DNA of 8,885 nt from Myxococcales bacterium UBA5297 (GCA_002408385.1 DHSB01000190.1:2650-11534), one strand, 5' to 3'; shown: positions 1-6,677, counted from the stretch's first letter. A program made the numbers and translations. The notes: generated from the sequence alone by a model not told the origin.

Positions 1-33
1 GACTTGCGGCCTCGCAGGCTCGGCCTACGCTCT

Positions 34-87
34 GAGGTGAGCGGGGGACGGGGCGAGGCCAGGGAGATTTCCCGGCACCTCTTGAGC
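34..87 (+). repeat. Dispersed intergenic repeat, partial copy A
   Basis: This stretch resembles the 3' half of copy B (around 5010-5066). Both begin GAGGTGA, pass through a G-rich run containing GGCGAG, and end in GAGATT, six less conserved bases, then CACCTCTTGAGC (64-87 here, 5043-5066 in B; 21 of 24 positions agree with identical spacing). Bases 1-33 may hold more of the copy, but the match is poorer and the window edge cuts it. An inverted repeat CTTGAG/CTCAAG (81-86 and 106-111) starts at its right end. Because A and B both lie upstream of genes, a shared regulatory motif is an alternative to a mobile repeat. Confidence 0.5.
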
Positions 88-148
88 CCGGCGATTCGGC
101 AGGATCTCAAGCCCCCGCGCGCGCGGCAGAGCGGCCGACGGGCTCTGT

Positions 149-154
149 TATCCT
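149..154 (+). promoter_or_regulatory. Possible -10 element for a leaderless transcript
   Basis: TATCCT matches four of six bases of the sigma-70 -10 consensus and ends nine bases before the ATG at 164. There is no Shine-Dalgarno-like sequence before that ATG, so a transcript starting at or just before the ATG (leaderless) is plausible. No recognisable -35 element lies 16-18 bases upstream, so support is weak. Confidence 0.25.
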
Positions 155-163
155 CGCCGGCCC

Positions 164-1243
164 ATGGACCTGCACCACGTCGGCCTTGCCGTCTCCGACC
201 TGTACGCCCAGGAGCTCTTCTTCCGGAAGGTGCTCGGCTTTTCGACTTCGTACCGCTACCTGAGCCGAAACACCCCGGGGCTGCGCACCGTGTTCCTCGA
301 GCGCGGCCCCGCGCGCGTCGAGCTGCTGCAGCGCGAGGGCTTCGAGCCCCCGGCCTCGCCCGGACACCTCGCCTTCGAGGTCGCCGACGTCGACGCCGAG
401 CACGAACGGCTCGAGCGGCTCGGCGTCGCGGGCCTGAGCGCGCCGCGCCTGACGGGCGACGGCCTGCGCGAGCTGGTCCTGAGCGATCCGGAGGGCAACC
501 GCATCGAGCTTCTCGCCCGCGTGAGGCCGCCGCCGCGCACGCGCCTTCGCGGGGCCATCTTCGACCTCGACGGGACCCTCGTCGACAGCGAGGAGAATTA
601 CTTCGAGGCCGACCGGCTGCTGCTCGCCGAGCGCGGAGTGACGCTGACCCGCGAGGTGAAGGCGCAGTACGTCGGGCGCAGCAACGACGAGGTGCTGGCC
701 GGCTTTCGGGAGCGGTTCGGCCTGTCGGACCCGGTCGAGACGCTCGTCGCCCGCAAGAACGAGCTCTACCTCGAGCTCGCGCGCCGCCACACGGCGGTCT
801 TTCCGAGAATCGCCCGGTTCGCCGAACGGCTGCGCGCCCTCGGTCTGCCGCTCGCCGTCGCCTCGGGCTCCTCGCCGGGGGTTCTCGAGACCATCCTCGA
901 CAAGACGGGACTCGGCTCGCTCTTCAGGGTCGCGCTCTCCGCGGAAGGCGGCCCGAGCAAGCCGTCGCCGGACATCTTCCTCGAGGCCGCGCGCCGCCTG
1001 GGCCTCGAGCCCGACGAGGCGCTCGTCATCGAGGACACGCAGTACGGCGTCGAAGCGGCCAAGCGCGCCTTCATGACCTGCATCGCCGTGCCGTTCGCGA
1101 CCCCGCCGCCGCTGCCCGACGCGTTCCTGATGGCCGATCTGCTCTTCGAGGGCGGGATGGCCGAGTTCGACGTCGAGGTCGCGGTCCGCTTCGTGTGCGA
1201 GCAGATGCCCGCGGCGCAACCGGAGGCGAGCCCCCAGGGCTAG
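164..1243 (+). CDS. VOC (glyoxalase-fold) / HAD hydrolase fusion protein
   Basis: The 359-residue protein has two enzyme domains. Residues 1-120 are a vicinal-oxygen-chelate domain of the glyoxalase/methylmalonyl-CoA epimerase type: it opens HHVGLAVSDL and ends with GNRIELLAR. The expected metal ligands are visible as His5, Glu53, His68 and Glu115. Residues 128-340 are a HAD-superfamily domain of the beta-phosphoglucomutase/phosphatase-like subfamily: motif I FDLDGTLVDS with nucleophile Asp134 and acid/base Asp136, motif II Ser234 in VASGSS, motif III Lys266 in KPSPDIF, and motif IV Glu290-Asp291 in VIEDTQYG. A helical cap lies between motifs I and II. Both domains look catalytically complete and are joined by a short Pro/Arg linker (120-127). 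The substrate cannot be read from sequence; a phosphorylated sugar or metabolite for the HAD half is a family-based guess. The ATG at 164 directly precedes the VOC first strand, so the start is well placed even without a ribosome-binding site. The next gene is 224 bases away and probably a separate unit. Confidence 0.9.
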   Translation: MDLHHVGLAVSDLYAQELFFRKVLGFSTSYRYLSRNTPGLRTVFLERGPARVELLQREGFEPPASPGHLAFEVADVDAEHERLERLGVAGLSAPRLTGDGLRELVLSDPEGNRIELLARVRPPPRTRLRGAIFDLDGTLVDSEENYFEADRLLLAERGVTLTREVKAQYVGRSNDEVLAGFRERFGLSDPVETLVARKNELYLELARRHTAVFPRIARFAERLRALGLPLAVASGSSPGVLETILDKTGLGSLFRVALSAEGGPSKPSPDIFLEAARRLGLEPDEALVIEDTQYGVEAAKRAFMTCIAVPFATPPPLPDAFLMADLLFEGGMAEFDVEVAVRFVCEQMPAAQPEASPQG

Positions 1244-1456
1244 TGCCAGCGCGCCCTGCGTCTGGCCCACGCCTCCTCGCTCTCTCGGGGCCCGGAGGCG
1301 GGCCCGAAGTCGCTGCGCTCCAGGCTTCGAGCGCTCACGAGAGGTCTCGCGCCACAGACAATCGGGCCCGTGAGACGAGACACAGAGGTGCGCGGCCACG
1401 CGCCGGCCGGGTTTTCCCACGGGTCTCCATGCGCTACCCTCACCCCCCGTCTGTCC

Positions 1457-1461
1457 GGAGG
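1457..1461 (+). promoter_or_regulatory. Ribosome-binding site fixing the VWA protein start
   Basis: GGAGG stands six bases before the ATG at 1468. An earlier in-frame ATG at 1429 has no such site and would put a charged stretch (MRYPHPPSVRR) ahead of the signal peptide, so 1468 is the better start. Confidence 0.7.
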
Positions 1462-1467
1462 TCGTCC

Positions 1468-2781
1468 ATGTCTGCCTCGAGATTGCTCGCCGGTCTTGTC
1501 TTGACGCTCGCGGTCCTCTCCTTGACCGGGGTCGCCTGCTCGGGCGGCGAGCTCGAGCCCGTTGAAGGCCACGACGCCGCAGGCCCCAAGGACAAGGACG
1601 CCGGCTACCTCGAGCTCGATGCCGGCTGGCTCGAGTGGGACGGCGGCTCCGGCGGCACAGACGGCGGCCACCGGCCCGACGCCGCCTGCGTCGCGACGAG
1701 CGCCGAGGCGACCTTGGTGAAGAAGCCGGTCGATATCGTCTTCCTCATCGACAACTCGGCGTCGATGGACGACGAGATCGAGGCCGTCCAGCAGAACATC
1801 AACAACCACTTCGCGCGCATCATCGGGGAGAGCGGCATCGACTACCGGGTCATCGTCATCGGTCTGCACGGGCCGACGACCAACGGCAGCGACAACCTGT
1901 GCCGCATCTGCGTCGAGGCGCCGTTGAGCACGACCACCTGCGAGCCGGTTCCTGGCCAGCCGGGCATCAACCCCCCGGTCTTCTTCCACTACAGCACCGA
2001 GGTCCGCAGCCACGACTCGGTCTGCGTGGCGCTCAACAGCTTTGCGAGCCGGGACCCGCTCTACGGCCTCGCGCCCGACGGTTGGCGGGGCTGGCTGCGG
2101 CCGCAGGCACACAAGCACTTCGTGGAGCTGACCGACGATGGCCTGAACTGCCGGACCATCGCGGGCAACGAAGACAGCCGCATCAACGACTACGACCAGG
2201 CCGACAAGGGCGTGCTCGCCGCCGAGAGCTTCGACAGCCTGCTGCTCGCCCTCTCGCCCGAGCAGTTCGGGAGCGCCAGCGAGCGCAAGTACACCTGGCA
2301 CAGCATCATCAACCTCAGGGCCAAGCCCGCGGGCGGCGCCTACCTGCCCACCGAGCCCATCGAGAGCGAGACGTGCGCGGGCTCGGGCATCGAAGGACCC
2401 GGGACCGGCTATCAGGCGTTGAGCCAATTGACCGGAGGGCTCCGGTTCCCCATCTGCGAGCGTGGCTCCTACGACGAGGTCTTCCGCGAGATCGCCACCG
2501 GCGTCATCGAGGGTGCCGTCGTCGACTGCGAATACCCGATCCCCGAGGCGCCCCCGGGCAAGACCATCGATCTGACGACCGTCGTCATCGGCTACACCCC
2601 CGGCTCCGGCGGCGAGCAGCAGATCTTCTCGCAGGTCACCGACGCCTCGCGGTGCACGGCAGGCAGGTTCTTCATCGCCGACGACATCATCCGGCTGTGC
2701 CCCGAGACCTGCGCGACCGTCCAGGCGGACGAGGCCGCCAAGGTCGTCGTGTTGTACGGGTGCAAGGTGGAGCTGAACTGA
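1468..2781 (+). CDS. Exported VWA-domain lipoprotein-like protein
   Basis: This 437-residue protein starts with a signal peptide: Arg5, then a hydrophobic core from Leu6 to Val22, then Cys24. The Cys suggests lipidation, but the preceding residues are G-V-A, so position -3 is Gly rather than the usual Leu; cleavage by signal peptidase I is an alternative. Residues 25-75 are an Asp/Gly-rich low-complexity linker. A von Willebrand factor A domain follows (about 85-350), with the metal-ion-dependent adhesion motif D95-x-S97-x-S99 in VFLIDNSASMDDE. The mature part has 13 further cysteines, including LCPETC near the C-terminus and a final YGC, which implies disulfides outside the cytoplasm. VWA domains usually mediate metal-dependent protein binding; the ligand is unknown. 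Cysteine-rich VWA lipoproteins of this layout are frequent in Myxococcota. The same reading frame stays open far upstream, but that part overlaps the VOC-HAD gene and is a high-GC artefact. Nothing else convincing lies in spacer 1244-1467. Confidence 0.85.
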   Translation: MSASRLLAGLVLTLAVLSLTGVACSGGELEPVEGHDAAGPKDKDAGYLELDAGWLEWDGGSGGTDGGHRPDAACVATSAEATLVKKPVDIVFLIDNSASMDDEIEAVQQNINNHFARIIGESGIDYRVIVIGLHGPTTNGSDNLCRICVEAPLSTTTCEPVPGQPGINPPVFFHYSTEVRSHDSVCVALNSFASRDPLYGLAPDGWRGWLRPQAHKHFVELTDDGLNCRTIAGNEDSRINDYDQADKGVLAAESFDSLLLALSPEQFGSASERKYTWHSIINLRAKPAGGAYLPTEPIESETCAGSGIEGPGTGYQALSQLTGGLRFPICERGSYDEVFREIATGVIEGAVVDCEYPIPEAPPGKTIDLTTVVIGYTPGSGGEQQIFSQVTDASRCTAGRFFIADDIIRLCPETCATVQADEAAKVVVLYGCKVELN

Positions 2782-2810
2782 AGAGGCGCCGGGCTTTTTT
2801 CCCGCCCCAC

Positions 2811-2900
2811 CTCGGTTCGCTTGCCGCCCATCCACCCCGAGCACGGGCCGAGTTGGCGAGGCTCGAGTCGAGGCCTCGACGAGGCTCGGGCTGACCGGCG
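2811..2900 (+). repeat. Possible decayed copy D of the dispersed repeat, with palindrome
   Basis: The spacer 2782-3059 contains no gene I can support. Around 2865-2900 the order GAGTCG, GGCCTC, GAC, GCTCG, TGACCGG follows that of copy B (4983-5019) with several gaps, and 2811-2850 weakly resembles the left part of copy C. A perfect 14-base palindrome, GTCGAGGCCTCGAC, sits at 2867-2880. In such GC-rich sequence this could be partly chance, so homology to B and C is only suggested. Confidence 0.3.
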
Positions 2901-3059
2901 TCGCCCGCAGGGAATTCCTCGAGCCCTGCCCTGCGGCGCGAAGACGCCTCGTCTCGCCTCTGGCCCAGCCGACCGCGACGCCGGACCTCGAGGGTCACGC
3001 ATGTCCGGGAGGCTCCAAACGCGAGGAAGCCTCGAGCCGATAGGCACTCGACAAGCGCG

Positions 3060-3905
3060 GTGGAATTGCGCCCGCCGGGCTTCTCGCCGATTCTGCCTGC
3101 CGTGCTTTTCGCAATCCGCATTGCTCGAATTCTGCTCTGGACCCTTCTCCTGGCTCCCTTCGTCCTGCTCGCCCGGCTCCTGACAGCCGGCCGCGGGGCC
3201 TTTGCGCTGCGGGTCGGCTCACGCGCCATGCACCTCTGGGCAAGGGCCGCCTGCCGGGCTCTCGGCGTGCGGATCCAGGTGCAGGGCCGGCCGCCTCGCG
3301 GGCCTTTGGTCTTCGCCTCCAACCACCTCGGCTACCTCGACATCCTCGTCCTGGGCGCCTGCTATCCGAGCGCCTTCGTCTCGATGGTGGAGGTGGCGGG
3401 CTGGCCGCTGGTCGGCACGCTCGCCCGGCTGGTCGGTACGATTTTCATCGAGCGCTCCAGCTCCGACGACGTCCCGCGGGTGCGCCAACAGATGCGCGAA
3501 CGCCTCGCGCTCGGGCTGCCCGTCACGCTCTTTCCCGAGGCCCGCCCCTCGCCCGGCCTCGAGGTCGCCCGCTTCCACGCCGCGCTCTTCCAGGCGGCAA
3601 TCGACCAGGGAGTCTCGTGCGTGCCGGTGACTCTCGGCTACGAGTGCCCCGACTCGCCCGAGCCGCCGGCGCAGGTCGTCTGCTGGTGGGGCGAGATGGG
3701 GTTCGGTCCGCACTTTCGCGCTCTCGTGGACCTGGGGCGCATCGAGGCGCACGTCACCTTCGGCGCCCCGGTCGGCCCCGGCGCTGACCGCATCGAGCTC
3801 GCCAACGCCGTCCACGCCAAGGTCCGGGAGCGGTTCGTGCCCGTGCGGCAAGCGCGGCGCGAAGACGGCGCCCACCGGTTTGCCAGGGGCGAAGGACGCA
3901 CCTAG
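3060..3905 (+). CDS. PlsC-family (LPLAT) 1-acylglycerol-3-phosphate acyltransferase-like protein
   Basis: The 281-residue protein has an N-terminal hydrophobic segment (about residues 11-42) that should place it at the inner membrane, followed by a lysophospholipid acyltransferase domain. The catalytic motif H-x4-D is His89 to Asp94 in NHLGYLD. Block II is F129-I-E-R132. Block III begins FPE at 158-160 but continues ARPSPG instead of the common GTR; variants with FPEA occur in this superfamily. Block IV is VPVTLGY. Family members transfer an acyl group from acyl-CoA or acyl-ACP to lysophosphatidic acid or a related lipid; ornithine-lipid acyltransferases look similar, so the acceptor is uncertain. 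The start is a GTG at 3060 without a clear ribosome-binding site; in-frame TTG 3066 and GTG 3102 are alternatives, the latter cutting into the hydrophobic segment. The C-terminus (after about 255) is basic and shows no domain. The LysR gene begins 30 bases downstream but appears to have its own promoter. Confidence 0.85.
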   Translation: MELRPPGFSPILPAVLFAIRIARILLWTLLLAPFVLLARLLTAGRGAFALRVGSRAMHLWARAACRALGVRIQVQGRPPRGPLVFASNHLGYLDILVLGACYPSAFVSMVEVAGWPLVGTLARLVGTIFIERSSSDDVPRVRQQMRERLALGLPVTLFPEARPSPGLEVARFHAALFQAAIDQGVSCVPVTLGYECPDSPEPPAQVVCWWGEMGFGPHFRALVDLGRIEAHVTFGAPVGPGADRIELANAVHAKVRERFVPVRQARREDGAHRFARGEGRT

Positions 3906-3908
3906 TAT
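3880..3908 (+). promoter_or_regulatory. Sigma-70-like promoter for the LysR-type gene
   Basis: TTGCCA (3880-3885, five of six -35 bases) is followed after exactly 17 bases by TAGTAT (3903-3908, four of six -10 bases). Transcription would start near 3915, giving an untranslated leader of about 20 bases that includes the G-rich ribosome-binding site. The -35 box lies inside the end of the acyltransferase gene, and the -10 begins on its TAG stop codon. A short symmetrical sequence, TCCATTGGA (3908-3916), overlaps the expected start and could be an operator, although this is speculative. Confidence 0.55.
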
Positions 3909-3935
3909 CCATTGGAATTCTGACTCGGGGAGGTC

Positions 3936-4829
3936 ATGCAGATAGAATCATTGAAAGTCTTCTGCGATGTCGTCGAGACCGGCAGCTTCTCCACCGCGGC
4001 GCGGATGAACCACGTGACCCAGTCGGCGGTCAGCCAGCAGATCCGGGCGCTCGAGACCCGGTACATGCAGAGGCTGTTGTCGCGCTCGGCGCGCGCAGCG
4101 GTGCCCACTCCGGTCGGCGCCAAGCTCTACCGCGCGAGCAAGGACATCCTGCAGTCGTTCGCCAGCCTCGAGACGGTGATGCGCGAGGAGTCGAACGAGA
4201 TCGCCGGAGAGGTGACCCTCTCGACGATCTACTCGGTGGGCCTTCACGAGCTTGCGCCGTACCTCAAGGCGATCCTGCGGCGCTACCCGAAGGTGAACGT
4301 GCGGCTGAACTACCGTCGCAGCGACGTGGTCGTCGACGAGGTGCTCGGCGACAGGGCCCACCTTGGAATCATCGCCTACCCCGCCAACCGCCCCGGGCTG
4401 CAGGTACTGCCCTTTCGCTCGGACGAGATGGTACTGGTGACCGCCAAGGACCATCCGCTGGTCTGCAAGCGCAACGTCAAGCTGTCGGACCTCGAGGGGA
4501 TGCGCTTCATCGGGTTCGAGCGCGACATCCCGACGGGCAAGGCTATCGACCGCACGTTGCGGAAAGCGGGCGTCCAGGTCCAGCTCGCGATGGAGATGGA
4601 CAATATCGAAACCATCAAACGCGCCGTCGAGCTGGGGATGGGCGTCTCCGTCCTCCCCAAGGCGACGGTCCAGGGCGAGGAGCTCAACGGCACGTTGATC
4701 ACCCGCCCGTTCTCCGACCAGAACCTGACGCGTCCCATCGGGTTGCTGCGGCGCAAGGGACGCTTCCTCGAGCGTGCGGCAGGCGCGCTGCTCGACATCC
4801 TCTCTCAAGGACGACCACAGAAGCCGTAG
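3936..4829 (+). CDS. LysR-type transcriptional regulator
   Basis: The 297-residue protein has the standard LysR-type layout and length. An N-terminal winged helix-turn-helix spans residues 2-60 (GSFSTAARMNHVTQSAVSQQ at 16-35, then IRALE), and a linker helix follows to about 90. A two-lobed periplasmic-binding-like effector domain occupies about 92-292, beginning GEVTLSTIYSVG and including the typical IKRAVELGMGVSVLPKATV segment. Such proteins bind DNA as tetramers and activate or repress neighbouring genes in response to a small molecule; the effector and targets are not evident. The ATG at 3936 fits the start of the DNA-binding domain exactly. The upstream GGGGAGG (3927-3933) is strong but only two bases from the ATG, closer than usual. 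Usual divergent targets are absent: the upstream neighbour is a co-directional acyltransferase. Autoregulation is possible. Confidence 0.93.
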   Translation: MQIESLKVFCDVVETGSFSTAARMNHVTQSAVSQQIRALETRYMQRLLSRSARAAVPTPVGAKLYRASKDILQSFASLETVMREESNEIAGEVTLSTIYSVGLHELAPYLKAILRRYPKVNVRLNYRRSDVVVDEVLGDRAHLGIIAYPANRPGLQVLPFRSDEMVLVTAKDHPLVCKRNVKLSDLEGMRFIGFERDIPTGKAIDRTLRKAGVQVQLAMEMDNIETIKRAVELGMGVSVLPKATVQGEELNGTLITRPFSDQNLTRPIGLLRRKGRFLERAAGALLDILSQGRPQKP

Positions 4830-4916
4830 CCAGCCGTCAGCTTCCGGCTCGGCCGGCGCAAACGGCGCGCGAGCCCCGAAGGTCCACCGAGAGGCTGCCT
4901 GCCCCTGAAGAGGCGC

Positions 4917-5066
4917 CGAGAAAACTCTCTTGGACTCCGTCCGGCTCCGCTCACCCTGAGCGTAGCTCCCGGCGCGGGAGCGGAGTCGGAGGGCCTCTCG
5001 ACTTCGCTCGAGGTGACCGGAGGGGGCGAGCCGAGCTCCGAGGAGATTACGCGACACCTCTTGAGC
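4917..5066 (+). repeat. Dispersed hairpin repeat, copy B
   Basis: This element fills much of the 4830-5181 spacer. It aligns over nearly its whole length with the reverse complement of 7410-7569 (copy C). The best block is 4997-5034 against 7441-7478 on the opposite strand, with 36 of 38 bases identical. It contains a perfect seven-base stem with a three-base loop, GCTCCCG-GCG-CGGGAGC (4965-4981). Enclosing it are GACTCC and GGAGTC (4933-4938 and 4982-4987), so the structure is nested. Its 3' end (5010-5066) is also shared with copy A. No transposase or reading frame is present, so it resembles a non-autonomous REP- or MITE-like repeat or a structured RNA element. The rest of the spacer (4830-4916, 5067-5127) shows nothing else I can name. 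Confidence 0.7.
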
Positions 5067-5131
5067 TGGCGGGCCCCGGGCGTGTGGCCGGCGGGCGCTG
5101 CCGCCAATTCGCTCCCGCGACTGCGCGATGG

Positions 5132-5139
5132 TAGACAAT
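5132..5139 (+). promoter_or_regulatory. Possible -10 region for the HD-GYP/sirtuin operon
   Basis: TAGACAAT is the only AT-rich patch before the operon and includes GACAAT, matching four of six -10 bases. No good -35 is seen 16-18 bases upstream. If it is real, transcription would begin near 5146, after the ATG at 5128 and before the ATG at 5182. Confidence 0.25.
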
Positions 5140-5181
5140 AGGCTCCCGCGGGCGACCTCCGCCCCAGCAGCCGAGGCACCG

Positions 5182-6672
5182 ATGACCGAAGCGGCCGGAC
5201 CGGCCGAGCTCATGCGCCGTGTCGACAAGCTCTCGGCAATCCTCGATGTCGCCAAGGCGATGACCGCCCAGCGCGATCTCGATCGGCTACTCGATCTCAT
5301 CCTGACCGCGGCGACGCGGGTCGTCGACGCGGACCGCTGCTCGCTGTTCATCGTCGATCGCGAGCGACTCGAGCTGTGGACGAAGATCGCCCAGGGCACC
5401 GGAGAGATTCGCATCCCGCTGGGCACGGGCATCGCCGGCTACGTCGCCCAGACCGGCGCGACGGTGAACATCGCCGACGCCTACGCCGACCCGCGCTTCA
5501 ACCGCAACGTCGACCTGAGCACGGGCTATCGCACCCGCAACATCCTGTGCGTGCCGATGTGGGGCGTCAGCGGCGAGGTGAGCGGCGTCCTGCAGGCGCT
5601 CAACAAGCGCGACGGCGGCTTCACCTCCGAAGACGAAGAGCTGCTGGTCGCGCTCGGTGGCCAGGCCGCCGCCTCGATCGACAACGCCCTGCTCCACGAG
5701 GAGATAAACCGGCTCTTCGAGGGTTTCGTCAACGCCTCGGTGCTGGCGATCGAATCGCGCGATCCGACCACTGCCGGCCATTCGAGCCGCGTCGCCACGC
5801 TCACCGTTGGACTCGCCGAGACGCTCAACGCCCTCGGCAGCGGCGCCTGCGCCGACCTGCGCTTCTCCCGCGAAGAGATCAACGAGCTGCGCTACGCGTC
5901 GCTGCTGCACGACTTTGGCAAGGTCGGCGTGCGCGAGCCGGTGCTCGTCAAGGCGAACAAGCTCTATCCCTTCGAGCTCGAGTCGCTGCAGCTTCGCTTC
6001 GAGCTGGCGCGCGCGCGCCTGGAGAGCGACAGCTACCGGCGTCAGCGCGACCTGCTGCAGAGGCAAGGCGAACAGGCCTCGGCGGCCGTCGCCGAAGAGG
6101 AGCGCAAGCTCGAGGGCGCGCGTCAGGAGCTCGACGAGATCCTCGAGTTCGTCCATGCCTGCAACCGGCCCGCGGTGCTCGCCACCGGCGGCTTCGAGCG
6201 GCTCGCGGAGATCGGCAAGCACGCCATCCCTGACGGACGCGGCGGCACCAAGCCCCTGCTCACCGAGTACGAGGTGCGCACCCTGGCCATCCCCAAGGGC
6301 AGCCTCTCGGACGAGGAGCGCAAGGAGATCGAGAGCCACGTCACCTGGACCTTCCGCTTCCTCTCGCAGATCCCCTGGACCCGGAACCTGCGCCGGGTGC
6401 CGGAGATCGCCCACGCGCACCACGAGAAGCTCGACGGCACCGGCTATCCGCGCAACCTGACCAAGCCGCAGATCCCCGTCCAAAGCCGGCTCATCGCCAT
6501 CAGCGACGTCTTCGACGCGCTCACCGCCTCGGACCGGCCCTACAAGAAGGCGCTGCCCTGCGAGCTCGCGCTCGACATCCTGCGGCGCGAGGCCGACGGC
6601 GGCCAGCTCGACAAGGACCTCTTCCAGGTCTTCGTCGAGGCCCGCATCTACGAGCGCGTCCTCAAGAGGTGA
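5182..6672 (+). CDS. GAF-HD-GYP cyclic-di-GMP phosphodiesterase-like protein
   Basis: The protein is 496 residues from this start. Residues 20-172 form a GAF sensory domain (RCSLFIVDRE to ALNKRDGGF and a closing helix). Residues 180-470 form an HD-GYP domain, the family that hydrolyses cyclic di-GMP using two or three metal ions. Expected metal and active-site residues are present: His200 (GHSSRV), His243-Asp244 with Lys247 (LLHDFGKVG), His386, His413-His414, Asp418, and the signature GYP at 421-423 in HHEKLDGTGYP. An insert of about 110 residues (262-373), partly a charged coiled coil, separates the HD motif from His386. The start is ambiguous: the frame also opens at ATG 5128 (514 residues) without a ribosome-binding site, whereas ATG 5182 has GAGG five bases upstream and still leaves the GAF domain whole. 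There is no signal peptide or membrane segment, so it should be cytosolic. The sirtuin follows within five bases, suggesting a shared transcript. Confidence 0.92.
   Translation: MTEAAGPAELMRRVDKLSAILDVAKAMTAQRDLDRLLDLILTAATRVVDADRCSLFIVDRERLELWTKIAQGTGEIRIPLGTGIAGYVAQTGATVNIADAYADPRFNRNVDLSTGYRTRNILCVPMWGVSGEVSGVLQALNKRDGGFTSEDEELLVALGGQAAASIDNALLHEEINRLFEGFVNASVLAIESRDPTTAGHSSRVATLTVGLAETLNALGSGACADLRFSREEINELRYASLLHDFGKVGVREPVLVKANKLYPFELESLQLRFELARARLESDSYRRQRDLLQRQGEQASAAVAEEERKLEGARQELDEILEFVHACNRPAVLATGGFERLAEIGKHAIPDGRGGTKPLLTEYEVRTLAIPKGSLSDEERKEIESHVTWTFRFLSQIPWTRNLRRVPEIAHAHHEKLDGTGYPRNLTKPQIPVQSRLIAISDVFDALTASDRPYKKALPCELALDILRREADGGQLDKDLFQVFVEARIYERVLKR
6665..6672 (+). promoter_or_regulatory. 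Ribosome-binding site of the sirtuin, overlapping the upstream stop
   Basis: AGAGGTGA is a close match to the anti-Shine-Dalgarno complement. Its GAGG (6666-6669) ends eight bases before the ATG at 6678. It includes the TGA stop of the HD-GYP gene, an arrangement typical of translational coupling. A GTG at 6669 is in frame for the sirtuin, but it lies inside this site and has no ribosome-binding site of its own. Confidence 0.65.
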
Positions 6673-6677
6673 CGGCG

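Noticed and set aside
1286..1374. CGGGCCCG palindromes and a CTCACG/CGTGAG inverted repeat in the 1244-1467 spacer; slight similarity of its reverse complement to copy B (CCTCTCG-N4-CGCTCGA)
   Set aside because: The arms are short and widely spaced, and the similarity to B does not extend beyond about 18 bases, so I do not call a repeat copy here.
4..1467. The VWA reading frame stays open upstream, suggesting a 925-residue protein
   Set aside because: The upstream part overlaps the VOC-HAD gene in another frame, is Arg/Ala/Pro-rich with no domain, and a signal peptide plus ribosome-binding site mark the real start at 1468.
2778..2791. Fourteen-base sequence CTGAAGAGGCGCCG repeated at 4905-4918
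   Set aside because: The match ends abruptly on both sides; one copy includes the VWA stop codon. A single 14-base match is not far above chance in DNA of this composition.
2785..2806. Possible terminator after the VWA gene (GGCG..GGG, six T, CCCGCC)
   Set aside because: The T-run lies in the loop rather than after the stem, and the stem needs a two-base bulge, so it does not fit an intrinsic terminator.
1240..2844. Minus-strand open frame of 534 codons opposite the VWA gene (and similar long minus-strand frames at 107-1420, 3948-5432, 5287-6483)
   Set aside because: These are antisense shadows in GC-rich DNA: composition is Arg/Ala/Gly/Asp-skewed, no family motif is seen, and each lies opposite a convincing gene.
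5128..5181. Upstream ATG start for the HD-GYP protein
   Set aside because: There is no ribosome-binding site, the extra 18 residues are unstructured, and a -10-like element follows it; kept only as an alternative start.
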